Source: Klebsiella pneumoniae (GTDB lineage: Bacteria > Pseudomonadota > Gammaproteobacteria > Ga0077536). Taken from it: DNA of 15,401 bases. Shown here in pieces: positions 1 through 7,489 of this stretch; position 1 is the stretch's first letter, and every line of letters begins with the position of its first letter. The notes beneath the pieces are model-generated. The model was not told where the DNA came from. It saw only the letters and a program-made list of their open reading frames with translations, and searched no databases. A program made the translations under genes and the position numbers. The stretch spans positions 1 to 15,401 of the forward strand of contig CAMCBY010000036.1 of the NCBI GenBank assembly GCA_945873015.1. Direction: 5' to 3'.

Positions 1-729
1 CGATTTTGCGGCATGGGCGCTGGCGCGGGCGCGCACTTCTTCCTCAAACGACGACGACGGCACCACTGCATCAACCAGATCCCACTCCACCGCGCGTTTA
101 CCGCGGATGCCTTCCTCGATGGTGCAGAAAAAATCGGCGCGGTCGCGGCGCACATGACGCTTGTCGACCAGACGCGTCAGGCCACCGGTGCCGGGCAGCA
201 CGGCCAGCAGTGGCAGTTCCGGCAACGACACCGCACTCGCGCCGTCGTCCGCCATCACGATTTCATCGCAGGCCAGCGCCAGTTCATAGCCGCCGCCGGC
301 GCACGAGCCCTTGACCGCTGCGAGGTAGAACTGTCCGGAATGATGGGTGGCGTCTTCGATGCCGTTGCGCGTTTCGTTGGTGAACTTGCAGAAGTTGACT
401 TTATGACCGTGGGTGGCGCGGCCCAGCATCTTGATGTTGGCGCCAGCGCAGAACACTCGCTCGTTCTTGGAATGCACCACCACGCAGCCGACTTCGGGAT
501 GCTCGAAACGCAGGCGCTGCACGGCGTCGTGTAATTCGATGTCGACGCCCAGATCGTAGGAATTGAGTTTGAGTTCGTAGCCGCTGCCGATGGTGGCCTG
601 TTCATTTACCGCGAGTCCGAGCCACGCGACATGGCCGTCGATGGCGAGCTGCCAGTGGTGGTAGCGCGAGGGCTCGGTGCAAAAGTCGATGACGCCGAGG
701 GGCGCCGCGTGGTGATCGGAACTGCTCAT
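1..729 (-). CDS. boxC: Benzoyl-CoA-dihydrodiol lyase BoxC, N-terminal part (runs off window)
   Basis: Translating the minus strand from the ATG at 729 gives an open frame of 243 codons that reaches the left edge without a stop. It is a crotonase-fold protein: the oxyanion-hole region reads VFCAGANIKMLG, followed by KGSCAGGGYELALACDEIVM. BoxC opens the ring of the 2,3-epoxide/dihydrodiol form of benzoyl-CoA in aerobic benzoate degradation, releasing formate. The family is normally about 550 residues, so less than half is present. BoxC is preferred over a generic enoyl-CoA hydratase because of the long N-terminal lead-in, the overall wording of the sequence, and the BoxR-type regulator directly upstream. 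Start and boxR stop overlap as TGATG. A good ribosome site, AGGAGG, lies on the minus strand at 745-740, 10 bases before the ATG. boxB and boxA would be expected just outside the window. Confidence 0.88.
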   Translation of the reverse strand, partial: MSSSDHHAAPLGVIDFCTEPSRYHHWQLAIDGHVAWLGLAVNEQATIGSGYELKLNSYDLGVDIELHDAVQRLRFEHPEVGCVVVHSKNERVFCAGANIKMLGRATHGHKVNFCKFTNETRNGIEDATHHSGQFYLAAVKGSCAGGGYELALACDEIVMADDGASAVSLPELPLLAVLPGTGGLTRLVDKRHVRRDRADFFCTIEEGIRGKRAVEWDLVDAVVPSSSFEEEVRARASAHAAKS

Positions 730-1625
730 CAAGCGAGTGCCTCCTGGGGTTTGTGCAGGGCGCGTACCCGCTCCAGTGCGAGCAGCTCATGCAGGGTGGT
801 CTGGACATCGGTATTGCTGGTATCGATGGTTGCATCGGCGCGGCGATAGAGCGCCGCGCGTTCGGCAAGAATGCGTTTCAGGTCTGCCATCGCATGGCGG
901 TGATCGGCCATCGGCCGATGGTCGCCCTGGGCGACCACGCGCTCCATGTGCTGGCGTGGCGTGGCTTTGATCCACACCGTAAAACAGGACTCGAGCAGCA
1001 ATTCGAAGGTCTCTGGTTCGGACACCAGGCTGCCGCCGGTTGCGATAATGGCGCGACTGTGACGCATCAGGGTCGCACTCAAGGCCTGACGTTCGAGTCG
1101 CCGATAGCTGTGCTGGCCGCCTTGGGTAAGGATTTCGCTGGTCGCCATGCCCGCTGCTCTTTCGATTTCCTGACCAAGTTCGACGAAGGGCAGACCGAGG
1201 CGTTTGGCGAGCGCCGCGCCGAGGGTGCTCTTGCCGGCTCCGCGCAGGCCGATGAGGGCAATGTGGTTGGGACGCTGCAGAGTCTGGCGTTCACTGCCCC
1301 GTAGCAAAGTCGCCCAGCGGCCGAGTTGTGCTGTGCTCGCGCCGCGCAGGCGTTCCCTTAAGAGAAGGTAGGCGGGTGGCTGCTCGGCACTGCATTCAAG
1401 CAGATCGTCGAGCGCGACATGCATCGCCTCGGCGATAGCCTTCCAGACCAGGATTGAAGCATTGCCCTTGCCGCTTTCGAGCTGGGCGAGATAGCGCTCC
1501 GAAACCCCCGATGCCTGCGACAGGATGCGTCGCGACATGCCGCGCTGGGCGCGCACGCGCCTGACCCGCTCACCGAGCAGGCGCAAATACTCCGAATCGG
1601 CAGAAGCGTGCAGCGAGGGCGTCAT
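729..1625 (-). CDS. boxR: BoxR/BzdR-type transcriptional regulator (XRE helix-turn-helix plus shikimate-kinase-like domain)
   Basis: The protein has 298 residues from the ATG at 1625. Residues 16-72 form an XRE/lambda-repressor-type helix-turn-helix (LGERVRRVRAQRGMS, then SGVSERYLAQLESGKGN). Residues 120-285 resemble shikimate kinase, with a P-loop GLRGAGKST at 126-134, ATGGS at 195-199 and RPMA at 237-240. This pairing defines BoxR/BzdR regulators, which sense benzoyl-CoA. The position matching AroK Asp34 (YDSDQEIE) reads VELGQEIE here, with Gly151 replacing the shikimate-binding Asp, which fits ligand sensing rather than kinase activity. An open frame continues upstream to 1850. The start at 1625 gives the family length and leaves the promoter/operator at 1677-1709 outside the gene. 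The gene is coupled to boxC by a TGATG overlap. No clear ribosome site precedes the ATG. Confidence 0.9.
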   Translation of the reverse strand: MTPSLHASADSEYLRLLGERVRRVRAQRGMSRRILSQASGVSERYLAQLESGKGNASILVWKAIAEAMHVALDDLLECSAEQPPAYLLLRERLRGASTAQLGRWATLLRGSERQTLQRPNHIALIGLRGAGKSTLGAALAKRLGLPFVELGQEIERAAGMATSEILTQGGQHSYRRLERQALSATLMRHSRAIIATGGSLVSEPETFELLLESCFTVWIKATPRQHMERVVAQGDHRPMADHRHAMADLKRILAERAALYRRADATIDTSNTDVQTTLHELLALERVRALHKPQEALA

Positions 1626-1676
1626 CGGGGCTGATTTTGGCCTGCTAAATAATGCATGTGAATTCCTAGCGAGAGA

Positions 1677-1709
1677 TGCAATATAGTGCAGGTTGTCGAA
1701 GCCTGGCAA
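1677..1709 (-). promoter_or_regulatory. boxR promoter with TGCA-N6-TGCA operator on the -10 box
   Basis: On the minus strand a -35 TTGCCA (1709-1704) is followed, 18 bases later, by TATATT (1685-1680); read as CTATAT the spacing is 17. Two TGCA elements at 1677-1680 and 1687-1690 flank these six bases exactly, giving TGCA-N6-TGCA. Direct TGCA-N6-TGCA repeats are the operator form described for the BzdR/BoxR family. Another TGCA lies at 1653-1656, inside the predicted leader. Binding here would block RNA polymerase, implying autorepression relieved by benzoyl-CoA. The promoter and its regulation are predicted, not measured. Confidence 0.62.
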
Positions 1710-1865
1710 GGCTTGTAGACGAATACCTGTGAACGTCATGCGGCACCTTCGGCGCGGCCCTGCAACCGGTGATGCATGGCTAGCAGGCGGGCGGCTCTCT
1801 ATACTCGCCGCGGCTTGTTTGCCGGAGTAATTACGCACGATGCATATCACCAGGAGCGGGCCTGC

Positions 1866-2633
1866 ATGAGCACATTGCTGGCCGCCGACGAAGCCTCACC
1901 GGTCATCCACGAGCGGCTCGAGGCCGCCTCACCGTTCTTCATCACCTGTGACCATGCCGGAAACTTAATCCCGCGACGTTTGGGTGACCTTGGCGTGTCG
2001 GCCGACGAGCGTGCACGTCATATCGCGTGGGACATCGGAGCGCTGGGCGTCGCGCGAGAACTTGCCGCGATGCTCGATGGCGAATTGGTGGCGCAGCGCT
2101 ACTCGCGTCTGGTCATGGACTGCAATCGACCGTCGGATAGTGAGGAGTTATGCGCCACGCGCAGCGAGGCGACCGATGTGCCCGGCAACCGCGACCTCAC
2201 TGCGTCTGAACGCGACGAGCGCCGCGCCGCGATCTACGCGCCCTACCACGACACCATCCGCCGTCGCCTCGATACGCGAACAGCACAGGCTCGCGCGACC
2301 ATCTACATCGCGGTGCACAGCTTCACGCCTGTCTACCATGGCCAGGCGCGACCCTGGCAAGTGGGTGTGTTAGGTGCCGACCAGGACCGTCGTCTCGCCA
2401 ACGTGCTGCTCGAATTACTGCACGCACACAGCGATATCTGCGTGGGCGACAACGAGCCTTATCGTATCGATGAGAAGGACGAGGGCATTCCGGCGCACGC
2501 GCTCGCACGCGGCCTGCCTCATGTGCTGCTCGAGATTCGGCAGGACTTGATCGCGCAGGAAGCCGGACAAAAAGCCTGGGCGCAGTGTCTTGCACAGACG
2601 CTCAAGCTCGCTCGGCAGCGGCTCGGTATTTGA
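1866..2633 (+). CDS. N-formylglutamate amidohydrolase family protein
   Basis: The protein has 255 residues from the ATG at 1866. Near the N-terminus is FFITCDHAGNLIPRRLG (CDHAG at residues 28-32), a hallmark of the FGase family, and a later block reads AVHSFTPVYHGQ. Characterised members hydrolyse N-formylglutamate to glutamate and formate at the end of one histidine-degradation route; many others are annotated only by similarity. No hut gene is visible nearby, so the substrate here is open. The gene diverges from boxR across about 240 bases. The start at 1866 follows AGGAG at 1852-1856 with nine bases between; the frame is open up to 1776, but that stretch overlaps the boxR regulatory region and has no good start signal. 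A single TGCA at 1841-1844 lies upstream. Confidence 0.82.
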   Translation: MSTLLAADEASPVIHERLEAASPFFITCDHAGNLIPRRLGDLGVSADERARHIAWDIGALGVARELAAMLDGELVAQRYSRLVMDCNRPSDSEELCATRSEATDVPGNRDLTASERDERRAAIYAPYHDTIRRRLDTRTAQARATIYIAVHSFTPVYHGQARPWQVGVLGADQDRRLANVLLELLHAHSDICVGDNEPYRIDEKDEGIPAHALARGLPHVLLEIRQDLIAQEAGQKAWAQCLAQTLKLARQRLGI

Positions 2634-2661
2634 GTTGTCACAATTTTGTCGGAAAAAAATC

Positions 2662-2689
2662 TTGCATTATTTTTCGCAAGCCTTAAAGT
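2662..2689 (+). promoter_or_regulatory. Possible sigma-70 promoter for the polyamine operon
   Basis: TTGCAT (2662-2667) and TAAAGT (2684-2689) are separated by 16 bases, in the only AT-rich stretch between the FGase gene and the SpeD-like gene. A competing reading pairs TTGTCG (2646-2651) with TATTTT (2668-2673), also 16 apart. Either would give a transcript with a leader of roughly 150 bases before the SpeD-like start. Prediction by eye only. Confidence 0.35.
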
Positions 2690-2728
2690 CCCGTCTCCGT
2701 GTGTGACTGGCGGCTAATTCGAGCTTTT

Positions 2729-2850
2729 AGGAGGTGAACCAAGCCGTTTCATGACCTCGGCTTGGTCCGGTGGCAAATGCCCGGACCGACTGGGCGTAGA
2801 GCTTCGTGCCCTACGGAACTTACTACCTTACTGGGTGGGGGTTTTATGCG
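2729..2850 (+). promoter_or_regulatory. Structured leader upstream of the SpeD-like gene
   Basis: The leader opens with AGGAGGTGA (2729-2737), a perfect match to the 16S anti-Shine-Dalgarno, with no start codon at normal spacing. Three inverted repeats follow. The first is ACCAAGCCG (2738-2746) with CGGCTTGGT (2758-2766). The second is GGTCCG (2764-2769) with CGGACC (2782-2787), which has an inner GGC/GCC pair. The third is CGTAG (2795-2799) with CTACG (2811-2815). Stems one and two share 2764-2766, so they may compete. No run of T follows, so this is not an intrinsic terminator. I recognise no known riboswitch family. It may control translation of the polyamine operon. Confidence 0.5.
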
Positions 2851-2858
2851 ATGTCTGA
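2751..2858 (+). CDS. Possible leader peptide (uORF) overlapping the SpeD-like start
   Basis: ATG at 2751 opens a 35-codon frame (beginning MTSAWSGGKC, ending VGVLCDV) whose TGA at 2856-2858 overlaps the first codons of the SpeD-like gene at 2851. The start codon sits in the loop of the first leader hairpin. The strong Shine-Dalgarno at 2729-2734 is 16 bases upstream, longer than usual, which weakens the case. The overlap would allow translational coupling or attenuation. Polyamine genes elsewhere use leader peptides, for example speFL upstream of speF in E. coli, but no sequence similarity is claimed. It may equally be a chance frame. Confidence 0.3.
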   Translation: MTSAWSGGKCPDRLGVELRALRNLLPYWVGVLCDV

Positions 2859-3249
2859 ACATCAGCCAATCTGGGGTCAACACCTCATTCTCGACTTAGC
2901 GGGTTGCCCGCGCGACCGCCTCATCGACGCAGATAATCTGCGTGCCTGGGTGAAGGAACTGGTCGATGCCATCAAGATGAAAGCCTACGGCGAGCCACAG
3001 CTCGAACATTTCGCGACGCATTCTTTCGATGCCGCGGGATATACGCTGTTGCAGCTGATCGAGACATCCAACATCTGCGCGCATTTCGCGGAGAATCTCG
3101 GTCAGGTCTACATCGACATTTTCTCGTGCAAGACGTTTGAAAACGAAGACGCCGTCAAGGTGTGCCGCAAGTACTTCGAACCCGAAGTCATTGAGCAGCA
3201 TGTGCTTGAACGTGGCCGCTTCCCAGCCTCGCTGAAAAAGGCGAGCTGA
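2851..3249 (+). CDS. Divergent S-adenosylmethionine decarboxylase-like pyruvoyl enzyme
   Basis: The protein has 132 residues from the ATG at 2851, with GGGTGGGGG at 2833-2841 as a modest ribosome site; a GTG at 2806 is an in-frame alternative. It aligns over the core with the canonical SpeD encoded at 4115. TSNICAHFAENLG matches ESHISIHTWPERG, and YIDIFSC matches AIDVFMC. The self-cleavage serine (Ser73), the processing histidine (His78) and the catalytic cysteine (Cys93) are therefore kept. The Glu before the cleavage Ser is Thr, and the TWPE stretch is lost. SpeD homologues of this kind have been reported to act as pyruvoyl-dependent arginine or ornithine decarboxylases in bacteria, archaea and phages. 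A role in making the diamine for SpeE is plausible but inferred. The stop is two bases before speE, so the genes are cotranscribed. Confidence 0.8.
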   Translation: MSEHQPIWGQHLILDLAGCPRDRLIDADNLRAWVKELVDAIKMKAYGEPQLEHFATHSFDAAGYTLLQLIETSNICAHFAENLGQVYIDIFSCKTFENEDAVKVCRKYFEPEVIEQHVLERGRFPASLKKAS

Positions 3250-3251
3250 GG

Positions 3252-4118
3252 GTGGCCGGCAAGTTCGTCGAAAGCCTGTACCCCGGTCAGGCTTTCCAAG
3301 GCTTTCATTACGATGAAATCCTGTATCAGACGCAAACGCCGTTCCAGTCGATAACCATCTACCGCGCGCCCGTACTCGGGCGCGTGTTGGTGCTCGACGG
3401 GATCGTTCAGACCACTGAAGCTGACGAGTTCATCTATCACGAGATGCTGGTGCATGTGCCGCTGTTTGCGGTACCTGCGCCGCGCAAAGTGATGATCGTC
3501 GGCGGCGGTGATGGTGGTTGCCTGCGTGAGGCACTCAAGCATCCGATCGAACATGTGGATCTCGTCGAGATCGACATCAAGGTCATTGAGTCCTCGCGCG
3601 AGTTTCTGCCGACCTTGAACGACAACGGTCGTGCTTTCGACGATCCGCGCGTGAGCGTGGTGGTCGAGGATGCGTTCAAGTACATGAAGGAACATCGCGG
3701 TGAATACGACGCCATCATCGTCGATTCAACCGATCCGGTAGGCATGGCCGAGGCTTTGTTCTCGGACGAGTTCTACCGTCTGTGTCGCGACTCCTTGTCG
3801 CCGCAGGGTGCGCTGAGTGCGCAGGACGGCGTGGTGTTTTTTCAGCGTGACGAAGCGGCCCGTTCGGTCGCCGCGTTACGCAATCTGGGTCTGCACGCCG
3901 GCGTTTATCTCGCGGCGGTGCCGACGTATTACGGCGGCAACATGACTTTGGGGATAGCGGGGCGGCACGCGGATGTGTGCAAACCGGACCTCGAAAAGTT
4001 GCGTGAGCGTTTCAAAGCCCTGACGGGCGAGACGCGACATTATTCGCCGGAAGTGCACGCGGCCAGCTTTGTGCTGCCGCGCTGGATCAACGAGTTGGTG
4101 GAAGGGAGCAAGTCATGA
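3252..4118 (+). CDS. speE: Polyamine aminopropyltransferase (spermidine synthase)
   Basis: The protein has 288 residues from a GTG start at 3252, the usual length for the family. It carries the AdoMet-type binding loop GGGDGG at residues 84-89, VEID at 105-108 that would bind the methylthioadenosine ribose, and DSTDP at 158-162 with the catalytic aspartates. An N-terminal beta domain precedes the Rossmann fold. The enzyme transfers the aminopropyl group from decarboxylated AdoMet to putrescine in the cytoplasm. The GTG follows the SpeD-like stop by two bases and its own ribosome site is weak (GAGG just upstream), suggesting coupling. The 3' end overlaps speD as ATGA. Acceptor choice (putrescine, cadaverine or another amine) cannot be read from the sequence. 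Confidence 0.93.
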   Translation: MAGKFVESLYPGQAFQGFHYDEILYQTQTPFQSITIYRAPVLGRVLVLDGIVQTTEADEFIYHEMLVHVPLFAVPAPRKVMIVGGGDGGCLREALKHPIEHVDLVEIDIKVIESSREFLPTLNDNGRAFDDPRVSVVVEDAFKYMKEHRGEYDAIIVDSTDPVGMAEALFSDEFYRLCRDSLSPQGALSAQDGVVFFQRDEAARSVAALRNLGLHAGVYLAAVPTYYGGNMTLGIAGRHADVCKPDLEKLRERFKALTGETRHYSPEVHAASFVLPRWINELVEGSKS

Positions 4119-4525
4119 ATAATCATCCGGATCATTTCAAGACCGACGGTCGCGGCCAGCATTACGCGGGCGATCACCTGCTGGTCGAGATGTGGGATGC
4201 CACACACCTTGCTGACGCGGCCTTCATCGAACGCTCGTTGGAAAAGGCCGCCCGCACGGCGGGTGCAACGGTGCTCTACTCCTACTACCACCCGTTTGGT
4301 GAAGGTATGGGCGTGAGCGGCGTCACCATCCTCGCGGAAAGCCATATCAGCATCCACACCTGGCCGGAGCGCGGTTATGCCGCCATCGACGTGTTCATGT
4401 GTGGCGATTGCGACCCGCAGACCACCTTGCCGATTCTTGAGGCAGCTTTCCTCCCGAGTCGTATCGAGAGCAGCCAGTTCAAGCGTGGCGTGGTTGCCCA
4501 AGAAGCCTTTCAAAGCGTCGCCTGA
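4115..4525 (+). CDS. speD: S-adenosylmethionine decarboxylase proenzyme (canonical short form)
   Basis: The protein has 136 residues, the size of short prokaryotic SpeD. The diagnostic block ESHISIHTWPERGYAAIDVF is intact. Cleavage at Glu75-Ser76 would generate the pyruvoyl group; His81 is the processing residue, Cys96 the catalytic cysteine and Glu85 lies in the substrate-binding WPE motif. It decarboxylates AdoMet to supply the aminopropyl donor for SpeE. The ATG overlaps the speE stop as ATGA, with GGAGC about nine bases upstream. Having this complete enzyme in the operon means the SpeD-like protein at 2851 is not needed for AdoMet decarboxylation. Confidence 0.93.
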   Translation: MNNHPDHFKTDGRGQHYAGDHLLVEMWDATHLADAAFIERSLEKAARTAGATVLYSYYHPFGEGMGVSGVTILAESHISIHTWPERGYAAIDVFMCGDCDPQTTLPILEAAFLPSRIESSQFKRGVVAQEAFQSVA

Positions 4526-4543
4526 CGCGATGTGCCTGACCAC

Positions 4544-4564
4544 GCCGCGCGCATGCCGCGCGGC
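4544..4564 (+). repeat. Perfect inverted repeat between speD and ttcA
   Basis: GCCGCGCG (4544-4551) and CGCGCGGC (4557-4564) form an 8-bp stem around CATGC. No T-run follows, so it is not a standard intrinsic terminator. It could stabilise the 3' end of the speD message or dampen readthrough into ttcA. It falls inside the optional N-terminal extension of ttcA, supporting the later ttcA start. Confidence 0.5.
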
Positions 4565-4621
4565 GTCGGTCTTCCGATCAGCGCAGGACAGCCTTATGAG
4601 TTTTCATCCGCGAGTCCTGGC

Positions 4622-5500
<879 letters not shown>

Positions 5501-5586
5501 GTTCAGGCGAACGGGGGCACGACCCACGTGCGTTGTTGCGCGTTCACTGCATTTAAGTCAAAGCATCCCCAAGCCTGAGTGGCTGC

Positions 5587-5614
5587 GCCGCCGATGCGGC
5601 GGCACGCGTATCAT
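5587..5614 (+). promoter_or_regulatory. Hairpin and possible -10 box upstream of the ABC exporter
   Basis: GCCGCC (5587-5592) pairs with GGCGGC (5598-5603). TATCAT at 5609-5614 is a good -10 candidate about 30 bases before the GTG at 5645, but no convincing -35 is present. If this promoter is used, the earlier in-frame starts at 5579 and 5594 would be outside the transcript. Confidence 0.3.
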
Positions 5615-5644
5615 GGGCCGCTACTCTTGCAGCGGTCGATTGCC

Positions 5645-7435
5645 GTGACGAACGAAACAAGGCATTACAACTGGCACTACGTGCTGGCGATGTTTGCCGA
5701 GCATAAGCGCACCCTCATCATCGCCAATCTGGTCGCGGCCGTCGCTGCCCTGCTGGCGGTGCCGGTGCCTCTGCTGGTGCCGCTGCTGGTCGATGAAGTC
5801 CTGCTCAAACGGGGTGGGCCGCTGGTGACGGCGGTCGATCAACTGGTGCCGAGCGGGTGGCGCGGCCCGACTTGTTACATCCTCATGGTGACGCTCGCGA
5901 CCGTACTTCTGCGCGCGCTCAGTCTGGCCTTGCAGGTGTGGCAGACCCGCAGTTTTTCCCTGATAGGCAAAGATCTTATCTTCCGCATCCGTCGCGAACT
6001 GCTCGAGCGCCTGCAACGGGTCTCGATGGCGGAATACGAAGTGTTGGGCGCCAGCACCGTCGCCACCCATCTGGTGGTCGACTTGAATACCATCGATGAA
6101 TTCACCGGCGTGACTTTAAGCCAGTTGCTGATTGCAGTTCTGACCTTGACGGGTGGCGCGGCGGTGCTGCTGTGGATGCATTGGCCGTTGGGGCTGTTCA
6201 TTCTGGTCATGAACCCGGCGGCGGTGTATTTCACCATGCTGGTCAGTCGGCGGGTGAAGGAACTCAAACGCCGCGAGAACGCCGCAGTGCAGATATTTCA
6301 GGAGTGTTTGAGCGAGACCCTCGACGCCATCCAGCAGATGCGCATCGCCAATCGCGAGGGTCATTACCTTGGGCGCGTGATTGACCGTGCCCGCGATATT
6401 CGCCAGCACGCCGCCACCTATGCCTGGAAGAGCGACGCTGCAAACCGATTTTCGTTTGCAGTGTTCCTGATCAGCATCGATGGCTTTCGCGCCCTCGCGA
6501 TGCTGCTGGTGGTGTTTTCGGATCTGACGCTTGGCCGCATGATCGCGGTGTTCAGTTACCTGTGGTTCCTGATCGGGCCGATAGAGACCATCCTCAATCT
6601 GCAATACGCGTTGCAGAGCGCCAATGCGGCACTCGAACGCGTCAACCGCGTGTGGCGCCTGGCGGAGGAACCACACTACCCAACCCGCCACGACCCGTTC
6701 GACGCCCATCGTGCGCTGAGTGTTGAACTCATTGATGTCACCTTTCGTTATGGCGAGGGGCCAGCGGTGCTGGATGGGTTGTCGCTCAAGGTCGAGGCGG
6801 GCGAACAGGTTGCCATTGTCGGTGCCAGCGGCGGCGGCAAGTCGACCCTGGTGCAGGTGCTGCTGGGGCTATACACACCGAGTGCCGGACGGGTGCTGTA
6901 CGGCGGCGTCGAGCTGACCGACATTGGCTTCACGCCGGTGCGCGAGCATGTGGGCGTGGTATTGCAACAGCCGGCCATGCTGCACGCCACGGTGCGCGAG
7001 AATCTCACCCTCGGTCGTGACGCTGATGACGCGCGCCTTTGGCATGTGCTCGCCATTGCCCAGCTCGACCAGGTGATTGCGGCCCTGCCGCTCGGCCTCG
7101 ACACCATTATCGGCCGCACCGGCATTCGTCTCTCCGGTGGTCAGCGTCAACGGCTGGCCGTCGCGCGCATGCTGTTGATGGAGCCCTATGTGGTGATTCT
7201 TGACGAAGCCACCTCGGCGCTCGATGTGGTCACCGAGATGCGACTGCATGAAGCTTTGCACCGCCATCTGGCTGGCCGCACTCTCATCATCATTGCCCAT
7301 CGTTTGAGCGCGGTGCGGCGCGCCGCGCGGGTGTTTGTGCTGGAGGCCGGTAAAGTTGCCGAGCAGGGCGAGCACCATGCCTTGCTGGCGCGTAATGGAC
7401 TGTACGCGCGACTCTATGGCCAGGCGCAAGCCTGA
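5645..7435 (+). CDS. ABC exporter half-transporter (fused membrane and ATPase domains)
   Basis: The protein has 596 residues from the GTG at 5645; in-frame GTG 5579 or ATG 5594 would add up to 22 residues. The first 310 or so residues hold about six membrane helices of the type I exporter fold. The ATPase domain follows with Walker A GASGGGKST (393-401), signature LSGGQ (496-500), Walker B VVILDEAT (516-523) and switch His552, all intact. As a half-transporter it should dimerise in the inner membrane and export a lipid, peptide or drug; the substrate cannot be read from sequence. No partner half, accessory membrane-fusion protein or peptidase domain is adjacent. It resembles MsbA/multidrug-type exporters but lacks anything that would fix the name. 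Confidence 0.88.
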   Translation: MTNETRHYNWHYVLAMFAEHKRTLIIANLVAAVAALLAVPVPLLVPLLVDEVLLKRGGPLVTAVDQLVPSGWRGPTCYILMVTLATVLLRALSLALQVWQTRSFSLIGKDLIFRIRRELLERLQRVSMAEYEVLGASTVATHLVVDLNTIDEFTGVTLSQLLIAVLTLTGGAAVLLWMHWPLGLFILVMNPAAVYFTMLVSRRVKELKRRENAAVQIFQECLSETLDAIQQMRIANREGHYLGRVIDRARDIRQHAATYAWKSDAANRFSFAVFLISIDGFRALAMLLVVFSDLTLGRMIAVFSYLWFLIGPIETILNLQYALQSANAALERVNRVWRLAEEPHYPTRHDPFDAHRALSVELIDVTFRYGEGPAVLDGLSLKVEAGEQVAIVGASGGGKSTLVQVLLGLYTPSAGRVLYGGVELTDIGFTPVREHVGVVLQQPAMLHATVRENLTLGRDADDARLWHVLAIAQLDQVIAALPLGLDTIIGRTGIRLSGGQRQRLAVARMLLMEPYVVILDEATSALDVVTEMRLHEALHRHLAGRTLIIIAHRLSAVRRAARVFVLEAGKVAEQGEHHALLARNGLYARLYGQAQA

Positions 7436-7439
7436 GCAC

Positions 7440-7467
7440 AAAAAAAAGCCCGCTCCGAAGAGCGGGC
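7440..7467 (-). terminator. Intrinsic terminator with UUCG tetraloop
   Basis: On the minus strand GCCCGCTC, TTCG, GAGCGGGC (7467-7448) forms an 8-bp stem closed by the very stable C(UUCG)G tetraloop, followed by eight T (7447-7440). It ends transcription of the small gene at 7490-7789. On the plus strand the hairpin is preceded by A and not followed by T, so it is at best a weak stop for the ABC exporter, whose stop codon is a few bases upstream. Confidence 0.92.
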
Positions 7468-7489
7468 AGTAGCCACGTAGAGAAGGGAA

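Noticed and set aside
908..922. Palindrome CCATCGGCCGATGG as a regulatory site
   Set aside because: It lies in the boxR kinase-like domain where it encodes the conserved RPMA region and its near repeat; coding constraint explains it.
1626..1850. N-terminal extension of boxR up to 1850
   Set aside because: The added residues do not resemble the regulator family, they would put the promoter/operator inside the gene, and the start at 1625 gives the usual length.
2720..2850. Known SAM, SAH, guanidine or speF-type riboswitch
   Set aside because: The stems and loops do not match the conserved cores I know (for example, no ACGR loops of mini-ykkC), so no family name is given.
3108..3695. 195-residue minus-strand open frame
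   Set aside because: It lies opposite the SpeD-like gene and speE, both clearly recognised. The frame is a GC-driven shadow with no motif of its own.
7448..7467. Plus-strand terminator for the ABC exporter
   Set aside because: On the plus strand the hairpin is preceded by A and followed by AGTAGCC, so it lacks the T-run needed for intrinsic termination.
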